Source of the DNA: Candidatus Galacturonatibacter soehngenii
GTDB lineage: Bacteria; Bacillota; Clostridia; Lachnospirales; Lachnospiraceae
DNA length: 64,000 nucleotides
NCBI RefSeq assembly: GCF_008830185.1
Contig: NZ_WAGX01000003.1
Location: 124,001-188,000 of the forward strand
Direction: 5' to 3'
The translations under genes and the position numbers were made by a program. Every line of letters starts with the position of its first letter. The first letter of the stretch is position 1. The notes beneath the pieces are model-generated. The model was not told the origin of the DNA. It did not search any database and saw only the letters and a list, made by a program, of their open reading frames with translations. Below are positions 7,312-16,170 of this stretch, piece by piece.

Positions 7312-8793
7312 ATGATAGAAGAATTATTAGAAAAAATTAAAAATCAAACAGAAGTTAGGCAGACATTAAGTGAATTACGTGGTGAAATCAAGGATAATAT
7401 GAAAAAACGTTCCCTACAATATAAGCTTGCAAATCAATACGATATAATCATTCATTTATTAAAGCATGAAGATGCAAAGGTACGAAAAAATGCAGCGTTG
7501 CTTTTAGGGGACTTAGAAGTTGAACAAGCGTTAGATGCGCTTTATGATAGTTACAAGAACGAAGATAAATTATTTATAAAAAGTGCATATCTACATGCAA
7601 TGTCTAAACTTGATTGCAGTAATTATCTAGATGAGCTTAGAATAAGACAGAAAAATCTTATCAAAGAAGAAATTGTAGCTGATAATAAAAAGCATATTTT
7701 AGAAGAGTTACGTGAGTTATCAAATATTCTAAACCAGTACGAAGAGATAACTCCACATATATTTACAGGATATCATGAATTGTGCGATGTGATTCTTTTG
7801 ACAAATCGTAATCATATCGAAGTGACGAAGAATCAGTTGCAAGGTATGAAAGCAAAGGAATTACAGGTAGGAGTAATGGTACAAACTGAAGACTTGAGTG
7901 AAGTGCTAAAGATTCGAACCTTTCAAGAACTGTTATTTGTAATACCAGATATGAAGATATGTACGCCCGATGCTACGGAGGCTGCGACTTTAATTGCAAA
8001 ATCACAATTGCTTGATTTCTTAATCAAAAGACACAAAGGTCAAGCGCCTTTTTACTTTAGAATAGAAGTAAAGAGTAAGCAAGAATTAGATAAAAGAAGT
8101 GAATTTGCCAAAAAGTTAGCACAAGAGATTGAATTAAAAACAAAGAGAAAGCTTCGTAATCACACATCAAACTATGAATTTGAAATTAGAGCAATTCAGA
8201 ACAAAGAAGGTAATTACAATCTTTTGGTTAAATTATTTACCATTCAAGATGAACGCTTTACTTATCGGAAAAATGTGATTGCCACGAGTATAAAACCTGT
8301 AAATGCAGCGCTTGTTATGGAGCTTGCAAAGGATTATCTAAAGCCAGATGCTAGCATCTTGGACCCTTTTTGTGGAGTTGGTACTATGCTGATTGAGCGT
8401 CATAAAAAAGTAAAAGCCAATACCATGTATGGAATCGATATATTAGAAGAGGCTATCAACAAAGCTAGGATGAATACAAAAGAAGCTTTTCAAATAGCAC
8501 ATTACATCAATCGAGATTTTTTTGATTTTACTCATGAGTATATGTTTGATGAAATAATAACAAATATGCCATTTCAAATAGGTAGAATTACACAAGATGA
8601 GATAAATGTACTATATGAGAAATTTTTTGTAAAAATAAATAAGCATCTCAAAGAGGATGGAGTAATCATATTGTATACTCATGATAAAGATGAGGTACAA
8701 CGTTTGGGTAAGAAAAATGGTTTCAAGCTCAAAGAAAATTTTGAAATATCAAAAAAAGAAGGTACTTATGTCATGATTTTACAACTACAATAG
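7312..8793 (+). CDS. HEAT-repeat plus RNA/DNA methyltransferase fusion (Trm14/RlmL-like)
   Basis: About 493 residues. The N-terminal 120 residues look like HEAT-type helical pairs (HEDAKVRKNAALLLGDLEVE). A middle region of about 150-345 resembles the THUMP-containing part of Trm11/Trm14/RlmL enzymes. The C-terminal third is a Rossmann methyltransferase with motif I DPFCGVGTMLIE and catalytic-loop TNMPF, the NPPF-type motif of N2-guanine/adenine methylases with Met in second place. I infer modification of tRNA or rRNA, with HEAT repeats supplying protein or RNA contacts. The start was set at 7312 because GGAG lies six bases upstream; the ATG at 7300 is in frame but has only AGGA three bases away. 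It stands alone between two terminator-bounded units. Confidence 0.7.
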   Translation: MIEELLEKIKNQTEVRQTLSELRGEIKDNMKKRSLQYKLANQYDIIIHLLKHEDAKVRKNAALLLGDLEVEQALDALYDSYKNEDKLFIKSAYLHAMSKLDCSNYLDELRIRQKNLIKEEIVADNKKHILEELRELSNILNQYEEITPHIFTGYHELCDVILLTNRNHIEVTKNQLQGMKAKELQVGVMVQTEDLSEVLKIRTFQELLFVIPDMKICTPDATEAATLIAKSQLLDFLIKRHKGQAPFYFRIEVKSKQELDKRSEFAKKLAQEIELKTKRKLRNHTSNYEFEIRAIQNKEGNYNLLVKLFTIQDERFTYRKNVIATSIKPVNAALVMELAKDYLKPDASILDPFCGVGTMLIERHKKVKANTMYGIDILEEAINKARMNTKEAFQIAHYINRDFFDFTHEYMFDEIITNMPFQIGRITQDEINVLYEKFFVKINKHLKEDGVIILYTHDKDEVQRLGKKNGFKLKENFEISKKEGTYVMILQLQ

Positions 8794-8932
8794 TAGTAAA
8801 GTAATTGCATAATACAGAATTCGACGTTTATTGATTGCAATTCACGATGAAATGCTTTAATATTTAAATAATATATGTTATGATACTGTTTATGTAAGTA
8901 TTTTCATTCGTCACGTACTAGGAGGATTTATA

Positions 8933-10594
8933 ATGGAAGAAGCAATCGTTTCCAAAAATTTTATTGAACAGATAATTGAGAAGGATTTAAGTGAAGGTTA
9001 TTATGATACAGTTCGCACTCGTTTTCCACCAGAACCAAACGGTTATCTTCATATTGGACATGCGAAATCTATCTTATTAAATTATGGTTTAGCTAAAAAG
9101 TATAATGGACAGTTTAATATGAGATTTGATGATACAAACCCAACGAAAGAAAAAACGGAATTTGTTGATTCTATTAAAGAAGATATTATGTGGTTGGGTG
9201 CAGACTGGGAGGACAGGTTGTATTTTGCCTCTGATTACTTTGAACAAATGTATGAGGCTGCAATAAAATTAATCAAAAAAGGAAAAGCTTATGTCTGTGA
9301 TTTGACTGCGGAAGAAATAAGAGAATATAGAGGTACGCTTACGACTCCTGGAAAGGACAGTCCATATCGTAATCGCTCAATAGAAGAAAATTTACAGTTA
9401 TTTGAAGAGATGAAACAAGATAAATATAAGGATGGCGAAAAGGTATTAAGAGCAAAAATTGACATGTCATCACCAAATATCAACATGCGTGACCCAGTTA
9501 TTTATCGTGTTGCTCATATGACACATCATAATACAGGAGATAAGTGGTGTATTTATCCAATGTATGACTTTGCGCATCCAATTGAAGATGCAATAGAAGG
9601 TATTACACATTCTATTTGTACCCTTGAATTTGAGGATCACAGACCTTTGTATGATTGGGTAGTAAGAGAGTTAGAATATGAAAAACCACCTAAGCAGATT
9701 GAATTTGCAAAGCTTTACTTGACAAATGTAATAACGGGAAAAAGATATATCAAAAAGTTAGTGGAAGATGGAATTGTTGATGGATGGGATGATCCAAGAC
9801 TAGTTTCCATTGCTGCGCTTAGAAGAAGAGGATTCACTCCAGAATCCATTAAAATGTTTGTAGATTTATGTGGTGTTTCAAAAGCAAATAGCTCTGTAGA
9901 CTATGCAATGCTTGAGTATTGTGTAAGAGAGGATTTAAAATTAAAGAAATCCAGAATGATGGCAGTGTTAGACCCGATAAAATTAATCATAGATAATTAT
10001 CCAGAGGGTCAAGTGGAATATTTAGAAGTTGCAAACAACATGGAAAATGAGGAATTAGGATCACGAAAAGTACCTTTTTCAAGAGAGCTCTACATTGAAC
10101 GAGAAGACTTTATGGAGATACCGCCAAAAAAATATTTTAGAATGTTTCCAGGAAATGAAGTACGTTTGATGAATGCATATTTTGTAAAATGCGAAAGCTT
10201 TGTAAAGGATGATGAGGGAAATATCATTGAGGTTCATTGTACTTATGACCCAGAAACTAAGGGCGGAACAAGTAACGATGGACGTAAAGTAAAGGGAACG
10301 ATTCACTGGGTTAGTGTAGAGCAGTCCATAAAGTGTGAGGTTCGTTTGTACGAAAACATTGTGGATGAAGAAGCTGGTGTATATAACGAAGATGGAACAG
10401 TAAATGTGAATCCAAATTCACTTACTGTATTAAAGAATTGTTATATCGAACCAAGCTTTGAAGGCGCAAAAGCTTATGACAGTTATCAATTTGTTAGGAA
10501 TGGCTTTTTCTGTATAGATGCAAAAGATTCAACTCCTGAAAATTTAGTGTTTAATAGAATTGTGTCGTTAAAAAGTTCATTTAAAATTAATTAA
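8933..10594 (+). CDS. glnS: Glutaminyl-tRNA synthetase
   Basis: Class Ic tRNA synthetase of 553 residues, normal for bacterial GlnRS. The HIGH motif is in [11 protein letters not shown] (residues 40-43), followed by [11 protein letters not shown], and the WDDPRL...[11 protein letters not shown] block typical of GlnRS/GluRS catalytic cores. The second signature is degenerate: TGKRYIKKL (about 266-274) stands where E. coli has MSKRKL. The anticodon-binding barrel keeps [12 protein letters not shown]. It charges tRNA-Gln directly, which many Firmicutes do not do (they use GluRS plus GatCAB). AGGAGG precedes the ATG. The DUF2225 gene follows after 15 bp. No T-box fits the short upstream gap. Confidence 0.95.
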   Translation: MEEAIVSKNFIEQIIEKDLSEGYYDTVRTRFPPEPNGYLHIGHAKSILLNYGLAKKYNGQFNMRFDDTNPTKEKTEFVDSIKEDIMWLGADWEDRLYFASDYFEQMYEAAIKLIKKGKAYVCDLTAEEIREYRGTLTTPGKDSPYRNRSIEENLQLFEEMKQDKYKDGEKVLRAKIDMSSPNINMRDPVIYRVAHMTHHNTGDKWCIYPMYDFAHPIEDAIEGITHSICTLEFEDHRPLYDWVVRELEYEKPPKQIEFAKLYLTNVITGKRYIKKLVEDGIVDGWDDPRLVSIAALRRRGFTPESIKMFVDLCGVSKANSSVDYAMLEYCVREDLKLKKSRMMAVLDPIKLIIDNYPEGQVEYLEVANNMENEELGSRKVPFSRELYIEREDFMEIPPKKYFRMFPGNEVRLMNAYFVKCESFVKDDEGNIIEVHCTYDPETKGGTSNDGRKVKGTIHWVSVEQSIKCEVRLYENIVDEEAGVYNEDGTVNVNPNSLTVLKNCYIEPSFEGAKAYDSYQFVRNGFFCIDAKDSTPENLVFNRIVSLKSSFKIN

Positions 10595-10609
10595 GAGGAG
10601 GGTAAGTAA

Positions 10610-11449
10610 ATGGCAAATTTATTATCAGGTTTGGCGAAATTTGGCTTAGGAGATCTTGAAGGGGAAAAGCTCTTTGAAGAAGAAAAAAAGGTAACAGGAA
10701 ATGGTGGTATCAAAGAAGCAAAAGAGACATCAGAAGAGGATTTACTATTTGATAAAACATATCAATGTCCAGTATGTGATAAAGAGTTCAAATCAAAAAC
10801 AGTTCGAACAGGTAAAGCAAAGTTAGTTGGAACAGATATTGATTTGAGGGCTAGATATCAAGGAATTGATCCTTTAAAGTATGATTTTGTATCCTGTCCA
10901 AAATGTGGCTATACTACAATTACTAGATATTTTAACTCAATCACAAGTCCACAAGCAAGCTTGATAAGAGAGAAAATTAGTAGGAATTATAAGCCTTCAC
11001 AGGTTGAAGAAGCTACAATATCTTATGAGTCTGCAATTGAATCTCATAAGCTTGCCCTAGTAAATGCAATTGTTAAGAAATGTAGAGCAAGTGAAAAAGC
11101 TTATATTTGTCTAAAAATAAGCTGGTTAATCAGAGGTCAGCGAGAAGAATTGGATTCTTCCTTACCAAACTACAAGGAGCTTGTTGCTAAATTAGAGCAA
11201 GAAGAATTAGAGTTTATAAAAAATGCTTACGAGGGCTTTATGGGCGCCGTTTCTAAGGAGGAGTTCCCAATGTGTGGTATGGATGAGCCAACCATGGATT
11301 ATCTATTAGCTGCATTGGCTTGTAAATGCAAGCAATATGATATGGCCTCTAGATTGGTATCAAGTGTTATCACATCTAGAGTGGCAAGGAATAACTTAAA
11401 AGATAAAGCGAGAGAGTTAAAAGAGATCATTTTAAGTGAAAGAAAATAA
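10610..11449 (+). CDS. DUF2225 family protein with two Cys-x2-Cys knuckles
   Basis: 279 residues. Two pairs of cysteines, CPVC (53-56) and CPKC (96-99, in VSCPKCGYTT), are placed as in the DUF2225 family and likely bind one zinc. The remainder is helical and TPR-like (AIESHKLALVNAIVKK, EKAYICLKISWLIR). No biochemical role is established for the family as far as I know. AGAGGAGGGTAAG precedes the ATG and the gene is 15 bp after glnS, so the two are likely cotranscribed. A hairpin terminator follows 34 bp after the stop. Confidence 0.8.
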   Translation: MANLLSGLAKFGLGDLEGEKLFEEEKKVTGNGGIKEAKETSEEDLLFDKTYQCPVCDKEFKSKTVRTGKAKLVGTDIDLRARYQGIDPLKYDFVSCPKCGYTTITRYFNSITSPQASLIREKISRNYKPSQVEEATISYESAIESHKLALVNAIVKKCRASEKAYICLKISWLIRGQREELDSSLPNYKELVAKLEQEELEFIKNAYEGFMGAVSKEEFPMCGMDEPTMDYLLAALACKCKQYDMASRLVSSVITSRVARNNLKDKARELKEIILSERK

Positions 11450-11483
11450 TAATTCGTAGAGAAATAAAGTTCTCTATGGTATC

Positions 11484-11511
11484 GAATGGAAAGCAATTAT
11501 GCTTTCCATTC
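11484..11511 (+). terminator. Terminator of the glnS-DUF2225 unit
   Basis: A perfect 12-bp stem GAATGGAAAGCA / TGCTTTCCATTC with a 4-base loop, followed by CTTATATT. It covers an upstream in-frame ATG (11499) of the MocR gene, which argues against that ATG as the start. Confidence 0.8.
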
Positions 11512-11552
11512 CTTATATTAGAACAACGAAAATAGATGGGGTGGTGTTTCAT

Positions 11553-12968
11553 GTGTATGAATTGATGATTGAACTAGATACAAAATGCGAGAAACCTCTT
11601 TATGAGCAAATCTATGAATATATAAAAAAGGAAATACAAACTGGAAGACTTCCGTTTAATGATAGATTACCATCTACTCGATTATTGGCTAAAAATCTTT
11701 TGGTTAGTCGAAGTACGGTTGATTTAGCCTACGAACAGTTGGTTTCAGAAGGTTATATTCAAGCAATTGCGTGTAAAGGATATTATGTATGTCAAATCGA
11801 CGGACTTTATCAAATAACACAGCTCACGGAAGGGTTCAATTATGAACATGATTATAAAAAAGATGATATCGAATATAACTTTTCTCCAAATGGAATTGAT
11901 TTAGTTAATTTTCCGTATAATACATGGAGGAAACTATCAAAGAATGCGCTCTTGGAGGAGAATCGAGATTTGTTTCAGTTAGGTTCTCCACTGGGGGAAC
12001 TTGATTTGCGAAAAACAATCGCGAACTACTTACATCAGGCAAGGGGAGTTAATTGTGTACCGAGTCAAATTATTCTTGGAGCAGGAAATGATTATCTACT
12101 TATGATACTGCGCCAGATTCTTGGTCCAAGTTATACCATTGCAATGGAGAATCCTACCTACAAACAGGCATATAGAACATTTTGCAATTTAGATTATAAA
12201 GTAAATTGTATTGAATTAGACCAAAATGGCATGAATGTAGAAGCGCTAAACGCATCCTATTCAAATATAGCATATGTTATGCCTTCCCATCAATTTCCTC
12301 TGGGGGTAGTTATGCCTATAAAGCGTAGAATGGAATTGTTAAACTGGGCTTCTATGAAAGAGGATAGATATATCATTGAAGATGATTATGATAGTGAATT
12401 TAGATATAAAGGAAAGCCAATTCCTAGTCTTCAAGGTTATGATCGAAACGAAAAAGTAATTTATATGGGAACATTTTCAAAATCCATTGCACCTGCTATC
12501 CGTGTAAGCTATATGGTATTACCAAAAACCCTTATGAAAAGGTATAATAATCATGGAGTTTATGCTTCCACTGTATCAAGAATTGATCAGATGATAATAA
12601 ATTATTTTATGAATGAAGGATATTTTGAAAGGCATTTAAATAAAATGCGAGCAATATATAAAAACAAGCAGGATACGTTGCTAAATGAACTAAAAGGGCT
12701 AGAACCGATTGAAACAATATCAGGGGAAAATGCTGGAGTGCATATTTTACTGCATATGACCGAAAAGTATTCGGAAGAGATGTTCATTCATAAAGCGAAA
12801 GAACAAAAGGTTAAAGTGTATGGATTATCAAATTACTTTATTACAACAGACAAGAATCAAAATCAAAGAAAAGAAAAAGAGAAAGCCATTATCATATTAG
12901 GATATGCAAGTCTGTCAGAAAAAGATATAAAAGAAGCAGTTAGAAGATTAAAAATCGCTTGGAACTAA
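11553..12968 (+). CDS. MocR/PdxR-type regulator (GntR HTH fused to class I aminotransferase)
   Basis: About 471 residues. The N-terminus is a GntR winged HTH (LYEQIYEYIKKEIQTGRLPF, then LPSTRLLAKNLLVSRSTVDLA, quoted in part) and residues of about 100-460 form a fold-type I aminotransferase domain with the PLP lysine in GTFSKSIAPA (about Lys310) and the EDDYDSEFR motif. Such proteins sense PLP, GABA or amino acids through a PLP aldimine. The GTG at 11553 was chosen: GGGGTGGTG lies six bases upstream, while the earlier ATG at 11499 is buried in a terminator stem; the ATG at 11565 is also possible. No target gene is evident among the neighbours. Confidence 0.85.
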   Translation: MYELMIELDTKCEKPLYEQIYEYIKKEIQTGRLPFNDRLPSTRLLAKNLLVSRSTVDLAYEQLVSEGYIQAIACKGYYVCQIDGLYQITQLTEGFNYEHDYKKDDIEYNFSPNGIDLVNFPYNTWRKLSKNALLEENRDLFQLGSPLGELDLRKTIANYLHQARGVNCVPSQIILGAGNDYLLMILRQILGPSYTIAMENPTYKQAYRTFCNLDYKVNCIELDQNGMNVEALNASYSNIAYVMPSHQFPLGVVMPIKRRMELLNWASMKEDRYIIEDDYDSEFRYKGKPIPSLQGYDRNEKVIYMGTFSKSIAPAIRVSYMVLPKTLMKRYNNHGVYASTVSRIDQMIINYFMNEGYFERHLNKMRAIYKNKQDTLLNELKGLEPIETISGENAGVHILLHMTEKYSEEMFIHKAKEQKVKVYGLSNYFITTDKNQNQRKEKEKAIIILGYASLSEKDIKEAVRRLKIAWN

Positions 12969-13002
12969 AAACTAAAATTTATAATATATCCATGAATTTT
13001 AA

Positions 13003-13027
13003 AGGCTGTCGACTTTGCCGACAGCCT
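13003..13027 (-). terminator. Terminator hairpin between convergent genes
   Basis: A 9-bp stem AGGCTGTCG / CGACAGCCT with 7-base loop. The T-rich tail is on the minus strand side, so it mainly ends the 114-residue gene, but it also lies just after the MocR stop. Confidence 0.7.
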
Positions 13028-13043
13028 CAGTGCTATAAAGCAT

Positions 13044-13388
13044 TTAAAGCGTATTTGAATCGTTTGATTCTTGTGCAGTGTTTGTATCCGCTTCCGCTTC
13101 CGATACCGATGTTGCATCTTCTTCTTTCACTTCACTTGAATCGGCTGTATCATCTGTTTCTTTATCTAGATTTAAAGATACATATTCTCTTTTTACCGCA
13201 TTATTTTCATCCTCTGTGGTAAGAGGAAAATCAAAGTCCTCGTCATCAAAGTCTTCATCTAAATCGTCTAAATCTTCATCGAAATATTCCGCATCATTCT
13301 TGTGCTTAAAATACGCAATTCCAGCAGCTATAGCAGCGCCTGCAATGGCAGTAAAAGCTAAAAATTTACCTAATTTTTTGTTTGCCAT
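13044..13388 (-). CDS. Acidic membrane-anchored hypothetical protein (114 aa)
   Basis: One N-terminal hydrophobic helix (LAFTAIAGAAIAAGIAYF, about 9-26) is followed by a highly acidic, low-complexity tail (runs of DED, many Ser/Thr/Glu). AAAGGAG lies nine bases before the ATG, a good translation site. The pattern resembles small single-pass proteins of Clostridia without assigned function. The plus-strand ORF that overlaps it is serine/lysine-rich and looks like a shadow. Confidence 0.65.
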   Translation of the reverse strand: MANKKLGKFLAFTAIAGAAIAAGIAYFKHKNDAEYFDEDLDDLDEDFDDEDFDFPLTTEDENNAVKREYVSLNLDKETDDTADSSEVKEEDATSVSEAEADTNTAQESNDSNTL

Positions 13389-13562
13389 GTCTGTTCTCCT
13401 TTCATTAGCTCATAAATTCATATTCTTTATTGTAATCCATTTTCATAAAAAAGAAAAGCTATTTTTCCACATTCACCAAGTGAATCTAAGATGGGATGAC
13501 TTGTAAAGAACCTTTGTTTATTATATAATCTACTCAACTATAATATGGATAGAGGAGATATA

Positions 13563-14663
13563 ATGGCTATTATCATAGATAAAATTATCATATTTTTTAT
13601 ATGTTTATTTTCTTTTTTATTTTTATCTGTAAATAGAAGTTCAGTAATTATTGTATTAATCGCAGTCACTGTTAGTTCCCTTTGTTATTATTTCCGTTTA
13701 AAAAAAGTAAATACCATTTTTTTAATATTTTATTGTGGGTTGTGCGTACTAAATCCATTGTTTTGCATTTTTCTTCCGCTTATGCTTTATGATATGGCAC
13801 TTTTACAGCTAAAGGTCTTGGCAATACTATCCATATTTCTTTTTCTTTCTTATTGGCATGACAATACAATCTATCATATAGGAATCAGTCTGTTTGCCCT
13901 TCTTTTATCTTACATCATGCAAGATAGAACCAATCGCTATACAAGACTTCAAGAGGAGTACAAAAAATTGAGAGATACCAGTCAAGAGCTTAACTTATAT
14001 TTAAGTAAGAAGAATAAAATGTTGATTGAAAATCAAAATTATGAAATTCATTTGGCTACACTGCAAGAAAGAAATCGAATTGCCAGAGAAATCCATGACA
14101 ATGTAGGTCATATGCTTTCTAGATCTATTTTACAAGTGGGTGCTTTGCTTACCTTAAGCAAAGAAGATACATTATCCCAAAGTTTAATTATGTTAAAGGA
14201 TACGTTGAATGAAGCGATGAATAGCATTAGAAAAAGTATTCATGGATTATATGATGATTCGATTGATTTAAAGGCAAATATACAAGGAATCATTGAACAG
14301 TTTCAAGATTATAAGATAGAGTTTGATTATGATATGTCAGAGGGCGTTTCCAAAGAGGTAAAGTATTGCTTTATTATGATTATAAAAGAAGCGCTTTCGA
14401 ATACAGCAAAACATAGCAATGCAAATAAAATAGAAATTATCATAAGAGAACATCCAGTATTTTATCAGCTTCTAATCCGTGACAATGGCACAAAAAAGAG
14501 TCAAAATGATGCAGGAATAGGAATTGAGAGCATGAAGACAAGAGTGTTAAATCTGAATGGAAACATATCAATTGATCAAAGGAATGGATTTAAAATATTT
14601 ATCTCTATTCCTAAAAAAAACAAAGTCAAAAAGGAGAGGGTATATGAAGATCGTAATCGTTGA
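13563..14663 (+). CDS. NarL/DesK-type sensor histidine kinase
   Basis: About 366 residues. Five or six hydrophobic segments fill the first 120 residues, with almost no extracellular loop. Then come a short coiled coil (YTRLQEEYKKLRDTSQELN), a HisKA_3 phosphoacceptor box (ERNRIAREIHDNVGHML) and a compact HATPase domain (KEALSNTAKHS, DNG, GIGIESMKTRV). It would phosphorylate the regulator whose gene overlaps its last 22 bases. The ATG at 13563 follows AGAGGAGA by four bases and is preferred over the ATG at 13545. The stimulus is unknown; kinases with this membrane layout often watch membrane state or antibiotic stress (inference). Confidence 0.85.
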   Translation: MAIIIDKIIIFFICLFSFLFLSVNRSSVIIVLIAVTVSSLCYYFRLKKVNTIFLIFYCGLCVLNPLFCIFLPLMLYDMALLQLKVLAILSIFLFLSYWHDNTIYHIGISLFALLLSYIMQDRTNRYTRLQEEYKKLRDTSQELNLYLSKKNKMLIENQNYEIHLATLQERNRIAREIHDNVGHMLSRSILQVGALLTLSKEDTLSQSLIMLKDTLNEAMNSIRKSIHGLYDDSIDLKANIQGIIEQFQDYKIEFDYDMSEGVSKEVKYCFIMIIKEALSNTAKHSNANKIEIIIREHPVFYQLLIRDNGTKKSQNDAGIGIESMKTRVLNLNGNISIDQRNGFKIFISIPKKNKVKKERVYEDRNR

Positions 14664-15261
14664 TGATGATAAATTAGTGGCTTTGTCTCTAAAAACGATA
14701 CTAGAGGCAAGTAACGAAGTAACGGTGTTAGATCTGGGACAAAATGGTCAGGAGGCAGTTGCGTTGTATCAAAAGCATAGACCAGACGTGCTGCTTATGG
14801 ACATCAGGATGGATGGAATGACAGGAATTGAGGCAGCAAAAGGCATTATGCAAGAATACAAGGAGGCAAGAATATTATTCCTAACTACATTTTCTGATGA
14901 TGATTACATAATTCAGGCACTTAATATTGGTGCTAAGGGGTATATATTAAAGCAGGATTTTGAAAGTATATTACCTGCCATTAAAGCAGTTTATAGTGGA
15001 CAGAGTGTATTTGGCAATGAAATTGTATGTAAAATTCCGAGTTTAATGAATCATACATTAAAAAAAGATTACTCTTGTTATGGAATATCGGAGAAGGAAT
15101 ATGAAATAATCGAGGCTGTATCAAAGGGACTTAGCAATAAGGAAATAGCAGAGGAGTTATTTTTAAGTGAAGGTACCGTGAGAAATTATTTAAGTACGAT
15201 ATTAGATAAGTTAGATTTAAGAGATCGAACACAGCTTGCAGTATTTTATTATACGAACTAG
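14642..15261 (+). CDS. NarL/LuxR-family response regulator
   Basis: 206 residues. The receiver domain has the acidic pair in VDDD (6-8), phosphoacceptor Asp53 in LLMDIRM, and the TTF and K (GYILKQD) switch positions. The C-terminal LuxR HTH (GLSNKEIAEELFLSEGTVRN) is complete. The ATG at 14642 sits right after AAGGAGAGGG and overlaps the kinase gene by 22 bp, giving translational coupling. The target genes are not evident; the ABC-2 exporter at 19385-22649 is a candidate by analogy with other kinase-exporter loci, but it is separated by the betaine operon. Confidence 0.9.
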
Positions 15262-15274
15262 TGAAGTATCTATA

Positions 15275-15303
15275 TTGAATAATTTTTAGGTATGATTTAT
15301 AAT
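15275..15303 (+). promoter_or_regulatory. Promoter of the busR-like gene
   Basis: TTGAAT (15275-15280), 17 bp, TATAAT (15298-15303). An ATG at 15292 lies between these boxes and would be upstream of the transcript, which supports the later translation start at 15364. Confidence 0.65.
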
Positions 15304-15363
15304 CGTTCTAAGAACAATAGGTATAAAAATAAAAAGAACTCGATGAGTTTTGAGGATTATAAG

Positions 15364-15993
15364 ATGAAAATTACAAGACCAAGATATCAGCAAATTGCTG
15401 CGGATGTTGCTATGAAGATTGCACAGGGACACTATGTAGAAGGAGAAAAAATATATGTAAGATCTTCTTTGGCAAGTCAATACGGCGTTTCTTTTGAAAC
15501 TGCAAGAAGGGCGATTTCTATACTAGCAGATATAAAAATAGTAGAGTCAACAAAAGGCAGTGGTGTTTTAATTAAATCAAAAGAAAAGGCAGTAGAGTTT
15601 GTACAACGCTTCCATGATATCAATCAAATGAGTGATTTAAGAGAAGAAATCTACTCTAATTTGGAACAACAGGTAAAGCAGAGCAATCAATTAAAAGAAT
15701 TAATTTCAGAGTTTATGTATAAGACAGAGAGATTTCGAGCCGTTTATCCATTTACTCCTTTTGAAATAGAGATTACCAAGAATGCAAAACATATAGGAGA
15801 AAGTATCTCTAGTATACAGTTTTGGCACAACACTTCTGCAACAATAATTGCGATTCAAAGAAGTGAGCAAATTATTATATCCCCTGGTCCTTATGCAATT
15901 ATTACATTAGGGGACATCATCTATTATGTAGGGGATGAAAATTGCCATGAACGAGTTAAGAATTTTTTATTTTCAATAGAAGAAACGATATGA
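15364..15993 (+). CDS. BusR-like GntR-HTH / TrkA_C (RCK_C) regulator
   Basis: 209 residues from the ATG at 15364, which has GAGG eight bases upstream and lies after the promoter. The N-terminal winged HTH (PRYQQIAADVAMKIAQGHY, SQYGVSFETARRAISILAD) is followed by a short linker helix and a C-terminal RCK_C/TrkA_C domain (FEIEITKNAKHIGESISSIQ, ISPGPYAIITLGDIIYYVG). This architecture and length match BusR of Lactococcus and Streptococcus, a c-di-AMP-binding repressor of the betaine transporter busA/opuA. The betaine transporter operon follows it directly, separated by a terminator, so control of that operon is a strong inference. c-di-AMP binding is inferred from the domain, not seen. Confidence 0.8.
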   Translation: MKITRPRYQQIAADVAMKIAQGHYVEGEKIYVRSSLASQYGVSFETARRAISILADIKIVESTKGSGVLIKSKEKAVEFVQRFHDINQMSDLREEIYSNLEQQVKQSNQLKELISEFMYKTERFRAVYPFTPFEIEITKNAKHIGESISSIQFWHNTSATIIAIQRSEQIIISPGPYAIITLGDIIYYVGDENCHERVKNFLFSIEETI

Positions 15994-16022
15994 AAAAAAG
16001 CCTTCAGACGGAGGCTTTTTTT
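15994..16022 (+). terminator. Terminator of the busR-like gene
   Basis: AAAAAAGCCT / AGGCTTTTTT stem with an 8-base loop ends in a long T run, immediately after the TGA stop. It insulates the regulator from the transporter operon. Confidence 0.9.
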
Positions 16023-16051
16023 CTGTAATAGGGAAATTTGAAGAGGTGCAA

Positions 16052-16085
16052 AAGTGTATATCGGATAGACACTTACTTTAAGTAA
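16052..16085. promoter_or_regulatory. Candidate BusR-type operator upstream of the betaine promoter
   Basis: Two overlapping dyads lie just before the -35 box: AAGTGT-N11-ACACTT (16052-16074) and TTACT-TTA-AGTAA (16073-16085). Either could bind the BusR-like protein. I could not compare them to a confirmed BusR consensus. Confidence 0.45.
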
Positions 16086-16087
16086 AT

Positions 16088-16116
16088 TTGACAAATGAGA
16101 GTATAGCATCTATAAT
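16088..16116 (+). promoter_or_regulatory. Consensus sigma-A promoter of the betaine transporter operon
   Basis: TTGACA (16088-16093), exactly 17 bp, TATAAT (16111-16116). A perfect-consensus promoter with flanking palindromes is typical of strongly repressed genes. Confidence 0.85.
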
Positions 16117-16140
16117 AAAGTAGCAACACATAAAAAAAAA

Positions 16141-16154
16141 CAAGTTGTAACTTG
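16141..16154. promoter_or_regulatory. Palindrome between promoter and start codon
   Basis: A perfect palindrome CAAGTT-GT-AACTTG lies about 25 bp after the -10 box and ends 9 bp before the AAGGAG ribosome site. It may be a second operator for the BusR-like protein. Confidence 0.4.
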
Positions 16155-16170
16155 TGAGAAAGGAGAATTT

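Noticed and set aside
11499-11552. Upstream ATG extension of the MocR gene
   Set aside because: The ATG is inside the perfect terminator stem at 11484-11511, and a GTG with a strong ribosome site follows.
13078-13506. 142-codon plus-strand ORF over the acidic 114-residue gene
   Set aside because: Its serine/lysine runs mirror the acidic repeats on the other strand, and only the minus-strand gene has an AAAGGAG site.
15292-15363. N-terminal extension of the BusR-like protein
   Set aside because: The ATG lies between the -35 and -10 boxes of the gene's own promoter; the shorter form matches BusR length.
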